A DNA stretch of 17,051 nucleotides from T3Sed10-241 sp036796255 (GCA_036796255.1 DAIRDH010000064.1:1-17051), one strand, 5' to 3'; positions 9,355 through 16,473 are shown, counted from the stretch's first letter. Made by a program: numbers and translations. Notes: generated by a model not told the origin, from the letters alone.

Positions 9355-9888
9355 ATGGATTTAAATGAACCTGCACTGGGCATCGGTGCGCGCATAAAGC
9401 ATCCCACATTTGGCGAAGGCATTGTGATTGACCTCGACGTTTCAACCCTCACCGTGTACTTCAAAGGCCAGGGCGATAAGCATATTTCCCGCACCTTCAT
9501 GGGAATTGAGGTGGTGGAAGGGGCCCGTATCCCTGACACTTCGCTTGACATGCCCACGGTCGAGAAGGCCCTTAAACGTGTGCTCAAGGAAATGTCGGAC
9601 ATTTCACAGCCGGTCGACCTCGCTGCGAAGTGGAAGGGAGGCACACTGGAAATGAAACCGGCCAACAAAGATTTGCAATCGAAAGAGATGCCACTCGATG
9701 TTTTTTGGCATAAAATCGTCATGGTGCGGGACCGACTTAGGGTGCTTGAGCAAAACATCAACAGCCACAACAAGCTCGATGATCAGGACAAGGTGCATCT
9801 GCAACAATACATTAGCAGGGCCTACGGTTCCCTCACGTCTTTCAATATCCTTTTTGCCGATAAGGAAGATCACTTTAGCAGCAAATAA
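9355..9888 (+). CDS. Conserved Bacteroidota-type cytoplasmic protein with Tudor/KOW-like N-terminal domain (177 aa)
   Basis: No signal peptide or membrane segment is present, so it should be cytoplasmic. Residues about 8-55 (GARIKHPTFGEGIVIDLD...VYFKGQGDKHISRTF) resemble the small Tudor-like beta-barrel at the C-terminus of UvrD/PcrA helicases, where the pattern is a basic KHPxFGEG stretch. In those helicases this domain contacts RNA polymerase or nucleic acid. The remaining about 120 residues are charged and helical, with the feel of a short coiled coil around 115-160 (KIVMVRDRLRVLEQNINSH). I do not recognise a named family and assign no function. It starts 9 bases after the giant gene and no promoter is visible between them, so the two may be co-transcribed, although a cytoplasmic protein is an odd partner for a surface giant. 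The next promoter lies 16 bases beyond its stop. Confidence 0.88.
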   Translation: MDLNEPALGIGARIKHPTFGEGIVIDLDVSTLTVYFKGQGDKHISRTFMGIEVVEGARIPDTSLDMPTVEKALKRVLKEMSDISQPVDLAAKWKGGTLEMKPANKDLQSKEMPLDVFWHKIVMVRDRLRVLEQNINSHNKLDDQDKVHLQQYISRAYGSLTSFNILFADKEDHFSSK

Positions 9889-9903
9889 GCTTGTACGATT
9901 AGG

Positions 9904-9934
9904 TTTGTTAATTGGCCTTATTGTACTACCTTCG
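9904..9934 (+). promoter_or_regulatory. Bacteroidota-type promoter of the structured RNA
   Basis: TTTG at 9904-9907, a 19-base spacer, then TACCTTCG at 9927-9934. This fits the known Bacteroidota consensus TTTG-N19-TAnnTTTG with one mismatch (C for T in the last box). Transcription would be expected to start about 5-7 bases later, near 9940, roughly 18 bases before the closing stem of the RNA at 9958. It lies just after the stop codon of the 177-residue gene and is the best promoter match I found in the window along with the one near 16560. Confidence 0.7.
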
Positions 9935-9957
9935 TATCAAAGGGAAGTAAACGAACT

Positions 9958-10144
9958 CCCGTGCGAGAAATACCAGTTTGAAAAACTAACAAGATTAAAA
10001 TTGGATTCAAGCTCGTTTTGGCAAGGGCGGGCCTCAGCCCAACTCAGTTGGGTTCCCCTACGTGGGGCGAGAGGATTACCGAACCGAAGTGGCAGTTCCA
10101 ACCATGTCGTTTAGAGTTTTTCTAAACACAAATTCTCGCACGGG
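9958..10144 (+). ncRNA. ssrS: Structured non-coding RNA, probable 6S RNA
   Basis: The ends form a perfect 12-bp stem: CCCGTGCGAGAA (9958-9969) with TTCTCGCACGGG (10133-10144). Inside, 9976-9987 can pair with 10115-10127 (12 bp, one bulged U). Then come two equal 13-base single-stranded sides (9988-10000 and 10102-10114). An apical arm follows: TTGGA 10001-10005 with TCCAA 10097-10101; 10013-10021 with 10079-10087 (8 pairs, one mismatch, one GU); a CCCAA/TTGGG hairpin at 10038-10052; and a CCCC/GGGG hairpin at 10055-10067. Length of about 187 bases and a rod with a central bubble match 6S RNA, which by family knowledge mimics an open promoter and binds the housekeeping RNA polymerase. Local hairpins at 9975-9987 and 10109-10127 compete with the cross-bubble pairing, as in the refolding described for 6S. 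No long ORF explains the region. Alternatives are a queE leader or another RNA class. Identity rests on fold alone. Confidence 0.62.
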
Positions 10145-10157
10145 CTTCCTTTTTTTT
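10133..10157 (+). terminator. Probable intrinsic terminator of the structured RNA (3' stem arm plus T8)
   Basis: The 3' arm of the closing stem (10133-10144) is followed by CTTCC and then eight T at 10150-10157. A GC-rich stem closed before a U tract is the layout of Rho-independent termination, although here the partner arm is about 165 bases upstream rather than in a short hairpin. The nearer hairpin GTTTAGA/TCTAAAC (10109-10127) is AT-rich and ends 22 bases before the T tract. The tract ends 1 base before the queE start codon. Confidence 0.45.
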
Positions 10158-10158
10158 C

Positions 10159-10791
10159 ATGGCATCCCATTCCCCAATTCCACAAGTTACTTCTGCTGAG
10201 CTTCCTGTAATGGAGCGCTTCTACACCATCCAGGGCGAAGGCGCACATTCTGGTACCCCGGCTTATTTTATCCGCACCGCCGGCTGTGATGTGGGTTGTG
10301 TGTGGTGCGATGTCAAGGAGAGCTGGTATACTGAAGGCTACCCCATAATCAACGTAGAGGAACTTGCCGCCGATGCAAAGGCGAGCGGCACCCAGGTGGT
10401 GGTGGTGACGGGTGGTGAGCCGGCCATGTATCCCCTTGATGGCCTCACGGATGCTTTACAGCAAAATGGGCTGCGCACACACATCGAGACCTCAGGCGCC
10501 CACCCCATGAGTGGAAACTGGCACTGGATTTGCTTTTCACCCAAAAAATTTAAAAGCCCCCAAGCGGAGATATACGCTTTGGCCCATGAGCTAAAAGTGG
10601 TTGTATTCAACAAGCACGACTTCAAATGGGCCGAAGAGCATGCAGCAAAAGTCAATGACAAGTGCCGACTTTTTCTGCAGCCCGAATGGAGCAAAGCCGG
10701 AGAGATGTTGCCTTTGATCATTGATTACATCAAAGAAAATCCTAAATGGTCCATCTCTTTGCAAACGCATAAATACATGAACATACCATAG
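10159..10791 (+). CDS. queE: 7-carboxy-7-deazaguanine synthase QueE (radical SAM)
   Basis: QueE contracts the ring of 6-carboxy-5,6,7,8-tetrahydropterin to 7-carboxy-7-deazaguanine, the step that forms the deazaguanine core on the way to preQ0 and tRNA queuosine, in the cytoplasm. The 210-residue length is normal. The radical-SAM cluster ligands are Cys43, Cys47 and Cys50 (CDVGCVWC, followed by DVKESW). FYTIQGEGAHSG at 21-32 is the family's N-terminal signature, TGGEP at about 84-88 is the SAM-binding turn, and FLQPEWSK and SLQTHKYMNIP near the C-terminus are typical of the Bacteroidota version. I keep the ATG at 10159, because the family usually has 12-20 residues before the LPVMERFY segment; Met18 at 10210 is the alternative. 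queC, queD and folE are not in the window. The next gene starts 6 bases after the stop. The start sits right behind a T8 tract, so expression may depend on read-through. Confidence 0.95.
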   Translation: MASHSPIPQVTSAELPVMERFYTIQGEGAHSGTPAYFIRTAGCDVGCVWCDVKESWYTEGYPIINVEELAADAKASGTQVVVVTGGEPAMYPLDGLTDALQQNGLRTHIETSGAHPMSGNWHWICFSPKKFKSPQAEIYALAHELKVVVFNKHDFKWAEEHAAKVNDKCRLFLQPEWSKAGEMLPLIIDYIKENPKWSISLQTHKYMNIP

Positions 10792-10797
10792 CTGAAT

Positions 10798-12744
10798 ATG
10801 CCGATACGTTGCACAGCAATTCTGTTTTTACTGCTTTTGATGGCCACAGGGCTTTTTGCCCAAAAGTACACGGTTAGCAATACAAAGGCCATCAAATCAT
10901 ACGAAAATGCGCTCACAGCCATCAACTCACGAAACAATGAACTTGGATTGGCCCTGCTCGACGAAGCATTGAAACGAGAACCCAATTTTGCGGAAGCATA
11001 CCTCTTAAAATTTGAACTCTATGCCGAAGAAGGTGAGCTCAACCAGGCCGCCGAAGCCCTTAGAAATGCAGTGGCCATCAACCCTGATTTTTTTCCAAAC
11101 GCATGGTTTTTTCTCGGCACACTTGAATTGAAATCGGGAAATTATGCCGAAGCCCGCAAGAACCTGAATAAGTTCAAATCATACCGTGGGGTGCAGCCAG
11201 ATATGGTGGCAAGAGCTGTTGAAATCATCGCTACTTGCGATTTTGCCGAAAAGGCCATGCAGAACCCGGTGCCCTTCGAGCCCATCAACATGGGCGCAGC
11301 CATCAATTCTGAAGATCCCGAATACTATCCATGTCTCACTGCCGATGGACGCGTTTTGCTTTACACCCGCCTGCGCAAAGATCCCGAGGCCTTTAAGGGC
11401 CGCAATGAAGACTTCTTCGTGAGCCGAATGGAAGGAGACGAATGGCAACCCAGCCTGCCCTTGCGGGAAATCAATACCATCTACAACGAAGGTGCTCCTA
11501 CCATCAGCGCCGATGGCAGAATTCTCGTATTCACTGCCTGTGACATCATGGGCGACTATGGTCGCGGACGTATGGGTTTTGGATCCTGTGACCTCTTTAT
11601 CGCTTACCGCGTTGGCAACAGCTGGTCAAAGGCTGAGAACATGGGCGAGGCCATCAATTCGCGCAATTGGGAGACCCAACCCAGCCTCTCGGCCGATGGC
11701 AAAACGCTTTACTTCGTGCGGGGAATAGCCACAAGACAGGGCGTTCAAAATCAAGACATTTACGTCTCGTACGACTTGGGCGAGCGCGGATGGTCAAGGC
11801 CTCAGGCTCTCGGTCCCGGAGTGAACACCCCCGGCCGTGAGGAATCGGTGATGATTCACCCCGATGGACGCACCCTGTATTTCGCTTCTGATGGGCATCC
11901 AGGCATGGGGGGTATGGACTTATTCGTGTCGCGGCTCGATGCCGAAGGCAATTGGCAGCAAGCCGAAAATCTCGGTTACCCCATCAATACCCACAATGAT
12001 GAGAACAGCTTGCACGTAGGGCCCGATGGCAATATCGCCCTTTTTGCCAGCGACCGCGATGGAGGTTTTGGAGGCCTTGATTTGTATAGCTTTGATCTGC
12101 CAACTTCTGTGCAACCTACAGCGGTAACCTATGCTGAGGGCATTGTGGTAGACGACAATACTGGCGAACCGGTAGCGGCAAGTCTTGAACTCTTTGACAT
12201 TGAAAAAGATGTGCACAGCACGCGCTTCAATTCTGACGCGGAAACCGGAACCTTCCTCATTGCCTTGCCTACTGGTCAAAGCTATGGGCTATCGGTAAAG
12301 GCGGATGGATACCTTTTTCACTCCGAAACTTTCGAACTCAACCAGCCCGAAGCCAACAAGCCTTATGCGCTGGAGGTGAGGTTGAAAAAGCCTGTGGCAG
12401 GCAGTGCGATCGTATTGCGCAACGTATTTTTTGACACCGATCAGGATGTGCTCAAATCACAAAGCACCAATGAACTCAATCAGCTCGCATCATTTCTCAA
12501 AGCCAATCCCGACATTCGGGTTGAGGTATCCGGTCATACCGACAATCAGGGTGGTGCTGATTACAACAAGAAACTCTCCGAACGAAGGGCAGAGGCTGTT
12601 AAATCGCATCTCGTAGGCGTTCTGGGCATTGATGAAGCCAGGATTGAGGCCAGAGGCTATGGACAGGAAATGCCAGTGGCAAGCAATGACACTCAAGAGG
12701 GCAGGGCCCTCAACCGGCGCACAGAGTTTAAAGTAATTGACTGA
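10798..12744 (+). CDS. PorE-like protein: TPR, five-blade PD40 propeller, CRD and OmpA domain (648 aa)
   Basis: An envelope protein likely to sit in the periplasm bound to peptidoglycan. The signal peptide ends at A21|Q22 (GLFA|QKY); there is no lipobox cysteine. Residues about 30-125 form TPR helices (LLDEALKREPNFAEAYL; ALRNAVAINPDFF). Five WD40-like PD40 units follow, with their SADGR-type cores near residues 178, 233, 294, 350 and 403. A carboxypeptidase-regulatory-like beta sandwich lies at about 443-512 (EGIVVDDNTGEPV). An OmpA C-terminal domain lies at about 539-648 (FFDTDQDVLK, SGHTDNQGGADYN, LSERRAEAV). This order is that of PorE (PG1058 of Porphyromonas gingivalis), a T9SS accessory that anchors the machine to peptidoglycan. 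PorE is a lipoprotein and this protein is not, and Bacteroidota encode several paralogues with this order, so I give no symbol. It begins 6 bases after queE and is probably co-transcribed with it. Confidence 0.92.
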   Translation: MPIRCTAILFLLLLMATGLFAQKYTVSNTKAIKSYENALTAINSRNNELGLALLDEALKREPNFAEAYLLKFELYAEEGELNQAAEALRNAVAINPDFFPNAWFFLGTLELKSGNYAEARKNLNKFKSYRGVQPDMVARAVEIIATCDFAEKAMQNPVPFEPINMGAAINSEDPEYYPCLTADGRVLLYTRLRKDPEAFKGRNEDFFVSRMEGDEWQPSLPLREINTIYNEGAPTISADGRILVFTACDIMGDYGRGRMGFGSCDLFIAYRVGNSWSKAENMGEAINSRNWETQPSLSADGKTLYFVRGIATRQGVQNQDIYVSYDLGERGWSRPQALGPGVNTPGREESVMIHPDGRTLYFASDGHPGMGGMDLFVSRLDAEGNWQQAENLGYPINTHNDENSLHVGPDGNIALFASDRDGGFGGLDLYSFDLPTSVQPTAVTYAEGIVVDDNTGEPVAASLELFDIEKDVHSTRFNSDAETGTFLIALPTGQSYGLSVKADGYLFHSETFELNQPEANKPYALEVRLKKPVAGSAIVLRNVFFDTDQDVLKSQSTNELNQLASFLKANPDIRVEVSGHTDNQGGADYNKKLSERRAEAVKSHLVGVLGIDEARIEARGYGQEMPVASNDTQEGRALNRRTEFKVID

Positions 12745-12756
12745 GGCTGTATTTCA

Positions 12757-13616
12757 CTAACGAATAATGGCCACGCGGCTCACAGTCTGAAAATTATCAT
12801 TGCCCACCTTGAGGAGATAAATTCCAGAGGTTAAATTGCCAAACCTGAATTCACCGCCGTTTCTCAGATCGGTTTCAATGATGCTTTTGCCATCAAGGCT
12901 GTGCATCGCAAGCCTTGCTTCGGAGCCTAAAGTTGGCGTCCAGCTTACGTTGAGCATATCCTTTGCCGGGTTGGGATACGTTTTGAGCCCTGTGCGCTCC
13001 TGACTTTGAAATGTCACTGAAGTGGTAATGTCCGTATGGTCGATATTCTCGTTTGTAAACTCTCCCTCAGGTCCGATTTTTGCAAGCAGCATTTGGGTGT
13101 TGTTGCCGAAACTCGACGTCTCACCAACAAGTATATAACCGTCGTCGGATGTGGGAACGAGATTGTAGGCGATATCCTCGCCAAAACCTCCGAGTAGAGG
13201 TTTCGGTAATTCCGGAATATCAAATCCCACACTGTCAAACTCCAATCCAATGGCATCCCAACCCGCAAAGCCCAGGCCTGNNNNNNNNNNNNNNNNNNNN
13301 NNNNNNNNNNNNNNNNNNNNNNNNNNNNNNNNNNNNNNNNNNNNNNNNNNNNNNNNNNNNNNNNNNNNNNNNNNNNNNNNCCAAAATTTCGCCCCCAGAT
13401 AAATTCTCCTTCGAGGTCTACTTTGATCACATATACATCGGTGGAAGGGTCGTAAAAGCTATTGCTCGAACCCACGGCAATATATCCGTCGGCCACCTCC
13501 ACAACGGCCCTGCCAAAGTCATCGCCCGTGCCACCATAGCTCCTTTGCCAGAAGGTCTGTGCCATGGCTGGAAGCGTCACACTGCCCAAAATGAAGAAGA
13601 AAATGACCGATTTCAT
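12757..13616 (-). CDS. T9SS-exported beta-propeller-repeat protein, interrupted by an assembly gap
   Basis: The start ATG at 13616 overlaps the stop of the preceding barrel gene (ATGA), and a signal peptide follows (MKSVIFFFILGSVTLPAMA|Q). The first about 55 mature residues form one propeller-type repeat (QRSYGGTGDDFGRAV, DGYIAVGSS, YVIKVDLEGEFIWGRNF). After the gap, residues encoded below 13280 contain a matching repeat (GGFGEDIAYNL, DDGYILVGETSSFG, MLLAKIGPEGEF) and then a T9SS type A sorting domain (TYPNPAKDMLNV to VAIIR). Both parts belong to one gene. Their frames differ across the 100 N only because the gap length is arbitrary, so this is not evidence of a frameshift. The missing middle probably holds part or all of one or more repeats. 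The role is unknown; the protein should be secreted or held at the surface. It is the last gene of the minus-strand operon and ends 12 bases from the converging PorE-like gene. Confidence 0.85.
13281..13380. other. Assembly gap (100 N)
   Basis: Exactly 100 consecutive N, the usual placeholder for a scaffold join of unknown length. It lies inside the coding region of the T9SS-exported propeller protein. Repeated propeller blades there could have caused the assembly break. Confidence 0.99.
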
Positions 13617-14854
13617 ATGCGTTGAATCCATTGAAGTGAAAGCCCTCTCGAGCGCCCATTGGCCATAAAGAAACCGGGTACATGGGCGGAGTAAATCCCT
13701 ATCAGGGCTGTTTTAAATACGGTTTTCTGCACACCGAGACCCAGTTGCATGGGGATGCCATGACCATAGCTTGCGGAGGTCCACAAGAACCCGTCTCCTT
13801 TAAAAGTGTAATGCAAGGACGCTGTGACTGAAGGCTGCCCATTCATGATGTGTCGGTATCTGAAGCTGACAGAAGCAAAAAAGTGGTCTTGCCAAATCGG
13901 TGAAATATAACCAAGGCTAATATGGGCCGGAAGCATTTCCCATTCCCCATGCTCCGAACGGACGGATGGTACAAGGCTATCTGTCAAATTCTCAAGTGCA
14001 TTTTGATTATCGCTGTTGCTAAAATCGACGCGGAATCCAGAAAAGCTCACTTGCCCTGAAGTATCGCGGCGCTCCATGTGGCGCCACCTCGTAAAGCCAA
14101 AGTCTGCAACACTTGCAGTGAAAGTCCCTGATTCCGTTTGAACTATCCAATTGGCATCTATGCCTATTCCAAGACCTTTGCTGAAAAGCCCACCATTGCC
14201 TGTGGCAGTTCTTATCTGAATATCCTCCGTGATTACTTGAATTCGCTCCGCAAAAGTATGGCCTTGTACAGCCCCATATTGCGTGCTTAAGGAAGTGGTA
14301 GCTGAACCGAAGTCAGCAAAAGATGCGCCGCTGTATATTCCGGCGCGGATATAAGATCCGCTCCTGGCATGTATCATTCCGACTTGCAACTTGTGAAAGC
14401 TTTGCTGCAGCCAGCTGATGTCAGATAAATCAGCCGCTGTATTGCCGAAATGGCTATTGCCGCGGAAGATTAAGTTGCCTGCATCTTCAGTAAAAGCGAT
14501 GGAACCTATCCCGGAGGTGTTCAGGGAAAGCATATATCCCCAGCTGGCCTTTTCAGGCAAATGAATCAAATTGATACCTGTAGTGTAATATCCACCAACG
14601 CTGTTTTCATCCCGCATGCTATTGCTGAGCGCGTCTTTCATCCCTTCATCGATGTGGCCACCGAAGAGAAATGCGTCGGCAATGCTGTTGGGAAGGGCAT
14701 TGCTTTGATGCATTCCCATGGCGTTCAGTTCTACCACCCATTTGGGCGCATTATCGACAAGCACTGACCGTCCATCAGGCAGTATGAAATCCTGTGCCAG
14801 TGCATTGTGCACGAACAGGATAGCCATCCAAATGAAAATCCTATTTAATTTCAA
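13613..14854 (-). CDS. Outer-membrane beta-barrel protein, DUF5723-like (413 aa)
   Basis: Probably an integral outer-membrane protein. I choose a TTG start at 14854, because it gives an ideal signal peptide (KLNRIFIWMAILFVHNALA|Q) and overlaps the upstream lipoprotein gene by 14 bases. An ATG at 14887 would add 11 residues and overlap by 47 bases. The mature protein has a short N-terminal stretch that could be a plug, then alternating strands with glycine and aromatic residues throughout (WGYMLSLNTSGIGSIAF, GIYSGASFADFGSA, ISLGYISPIWQDHFFASVSFRYRHI, TASLHYTF, GIYSAHVPGFFM). This pattern and the Asn-Ser-x-Ala-Asp-Ala-x-Leu region resemble the Bacteroidota family annotated as DUF5723, whose function is unknown. 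That match is from memory of the family and is moderate. It sits between a lipoprotein gene and a T9SS cargo gene, overlapping both, so the three products may work together at the outer membrane. Confidence 0.85.
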   Translation of the reverse strand: MKLNRIFIWMAILFVHNALAQDFILPDGRSVLVDNAPKWVVELNAMGMHQSNALPNSIADAFLFGGHIDEGMKDALSNSMRDENSVGGYYTTGINLIHLPEKASWGYMLSLNTSGIGSIAFTEDAGNLIFRGNSHFGNTAADLSDISWLQQSFHKLQVGMIHARSGSYIRAGIYSGASFADFGSATTSLSTQYGAVQGHTFAERIQVITEDIQIRTATGNGGLFSKGLGIGIDANWIVQTESGTFTASVADFGFTRWRHMERRDTSGQVSFSGFRVDFSNSDNQNALENLTDSLVPSVRSEHGEWEMLPAHISLGYISPIWQDHFFASVSFRYRHIMNGQPSVTASLHYTFKGDGFLWTSASYGHGIPMQLGLGVQKTVFKTALIGIYSAHVPGFFMANGRSRGLSLQWIQRI

Positions 14855-16418
14855 TGTTCCAGTTGGCTTGTGATGAAATAAAAACATCGATTCCTTGATC
14901 TTCCCGCAAGGTGATGATCTCGGGGTAATCAACAGTACTAAAATCGATCTCTGCAATGATCCGACCTGAGTTGAACAAGATATCCAAAATGCTTTCAGGG
15001 AGCTCAAAAACCAACATATTCATGGTTTCGTTTCCCAAAATTTCGATGGTATCCGGATCGCCCAACCACTCGCTGCCACGCACCAGGTATGGATTCAGAT
15101 CAATTTCAATATTGTCAGGGGTCAGAATGAGAAGCTTTATGCTTGCATTTACCGGAAATGAGTTGTAGGCTGTACAGTACAAAATGCCATCCAAAGGCAG
15201 AATTTGATTGGTACTCAGGTTAAAGGTCAATGTATCCCTGAGGCGCAATCCTTGCAATGCAAAACGCAGGGGCACCATCAGGTCGAGGTCGACAGTAAGT
15301 TGGCTCGACTCGGTCATAAAGTCATTGAAATTGGAGATATTTCCCAAGGGGTTGAGTTCAACACTTCCACCAAAAATCAGAGAGTCTGGTAGCGTGGTAA
15401 GAAACTGCGTCAGGTTTGAATTGTCTTCGTCAAGGCTTACAGCAGTGAACTGTGGTGTAATATTGTTTCCCGAGCGCAAAGCACGCGTTACATTGAGAGA
15501 TGTGCCGAGCAGTGGACCGGTCAGGGACGTACCCACGCCAGTGAAACTATTTGTCGCTTCAAACTGGTTGATCATTGCGCTGAAATCGGCCCCAAAACCA
15601 TTGGTGATGGTGATCTCAGCATGGGCTTCTTCCAGAATGAGCGTCGCCCCGCTCAGCTGGGATAGCAAGCCCGTTGAAATGCCCTCGGATTCAATTTGCG
15701 CAGTCTCCCTGCCGAAATAGCCTTCTGCGTAGCGTATCTCGAGGTCACTGTAAATGGCCTTAAGGCTTACCTCGTCATTGTTGGTTACAAATGCGCCATC
15801 CTCACTTGGTGCCAGCCGCAGCAAGAAGTTTGTTTCTAAAATATTGTACTCACTTTGATCAGCCCCTGTCAGGTCAAGGTCATATCCTTCCAGATCAAGC
15901 CCGAACTCAGTCATCCCTGGATTTCCGATCTCGCCTGCGGGCACCTCTACTTCTATCTCAAGTATTGTTCCGCTGCGCGAAGCACCCGGTACACGGTAAT
16001 TGAATATCAATGGACTTTCAAGCGTATTGCTCGCGATCAACTTTAATTGGCCTCCTTTGAAGCCGGCATTTGAGAGCTGTATGTCTAAATCGGTGAATTC
16101 AAAATTATCAGCCTGATTCAAAAGCGTACTTCCACCAGGAATGTTAATGCCCAGCACAGGCACAGAGAAAATCTTTTCAGCCGTGTCGGCAGGGATCTGG
16201 AAAACTGAATCGAGATCCAATTCAAAAATCCTGCTGGTGTAGCGAAGTTGTAGTTGGTTGTTATCAGAGAAAATCAAACTGTCCTCAACAAAATCGCTGA
16301 GCGTTATTCGGCCTTTTGTCAATGGAAGGCTATTGTTCGTCTGCCAACTTGTGGGCGTGTCTTTTTGACAACTGGAAAACAGCACCATCGAGAAGAACAG
16401 AACCAAAAATTTTCTCAT
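14841..16418 (-). CDS. Large outer-envelope lipoprotein of unknown function (525 aa)
   Basis: The ATG at 16418 gives a lipoprotein signal peptide (MRKFLVLFFSMVLFSSC), with the lipobox LFSSC placing the lipidated cysteine at residue 17. A GTG 18 bases upstream would also be in frame but adds nothing useful. The mature protein is acidic and rich in alternating beta strands with many Asp, Asn and Ser, and has no membrane helix beyond the signal. Segments such as FEFTDLDIQLSNAGFKGG, ILEIEVEVPAG and SSQLTVDLDLMVPLRFALQG suggest stacked beta-sandwich domains. I do not recognise a named family. It is the first gene of a minus-strand operon and overlaps the barrel gene start. A lipoprotein partner encoded directly before an outer-membrane barrel often forms a complex with it, which is inference here. 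No clear promoter was found upstream on this strand. Confidence 0.88.
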   Translation of the reverse strand: MRKFLVLFFSMVLFSSCQKDTPTSWQTNNSLPLTKGRITLSDFVEDSLIFSDNNQLQLRYTSRIFELDLDSVFQIPADTAEKIFSVPVLGINIPGGSTLLNQADNFEFTDLDIQLSNAGFKGGQLKLIASNTLESPLIFNYRVPGASRSGTILEIEVEVPAGEIGNPGMTEFGLDLEGYDLDLTGADQSEYNILETNFLLRLAPSEDGAFVTNNDEVSLKAIYSDLEIRYAEGYFGRETAQIESEGISTGLLSQLSGATLILEEAHAEITITNGFGADFSAMINQFEATNSFTGVGTSLTGPLLGTSLNVTRALRSGNNITPQFTAVSLDEDNSNLTQFLTTLPDSLIFGGSVELNPLGNISNFNDFMTESSQLTVDLDLMVPLRFALQGLRLRDTLTFNLSTNQILPLDGILYCTAYNSFPVNASIKLLILTPDNIEIDLNPYLVRGSEWLGDPDTIEILGNETMNMLVFELPESILDILFNSGRIIAEIDFSTVDYPEIITLREDQGIDVFISSQANWNIEIK

Positions 16419-16473
16419 TGAGAGCGAATTTACCACGATTTATTCACTAATTACAAAAACCATTGGTAAAGAC

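Noticed and set aside
9975..9990. Class I preQ1 riboswitch suggested by AAAAACTAA upstream of queE
   Set aside because: The required short stem-loop directly before the A-rich tail is not present, and the segment is better explained by its pairing with 10115-10122.
9698..10114. Plus-strand open frame of 138 codons running from the 177-residue gene across the RNA
   Set aside because: It overlaps the 177-residue gene in another frame, has no recognisable product and runs through the structured RNA, so it is a shadow frame.
9958..10144. Inverted-repeat element such as a MITE, given the 12-base perfect terminal inverted repeats
   Set aside because: There is no convincing target-site duplication at the flanks, the interior forms nested helices, and a matching promoter and T tract frame it. 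A structured RNA gene explains more. It cannot be fully excluded without looking for other copies in the genome.
13014..13280. Continuation of the 13616 frame through the N run into a 205-codon minus-strand frame
   Set aside because: After the gap this frame gives meaningless sequence, while another frame carries the propeller repeat and sorting domain. The gap size is arbitrary.
14855..15007. N-terminal extension of the barrel protein from an ATG at 15007
   Set aside because: It would overlap the lipoprotein gene by 167 bases and place the signal peptide more than 50 residues inside the protein.
16419..16436. GTG start adding six residues to the lipoprotein
   Set aside because: The ATG at 16418 begins directly at a standard lipoprotein signal peptide with a basic residue at position 2.
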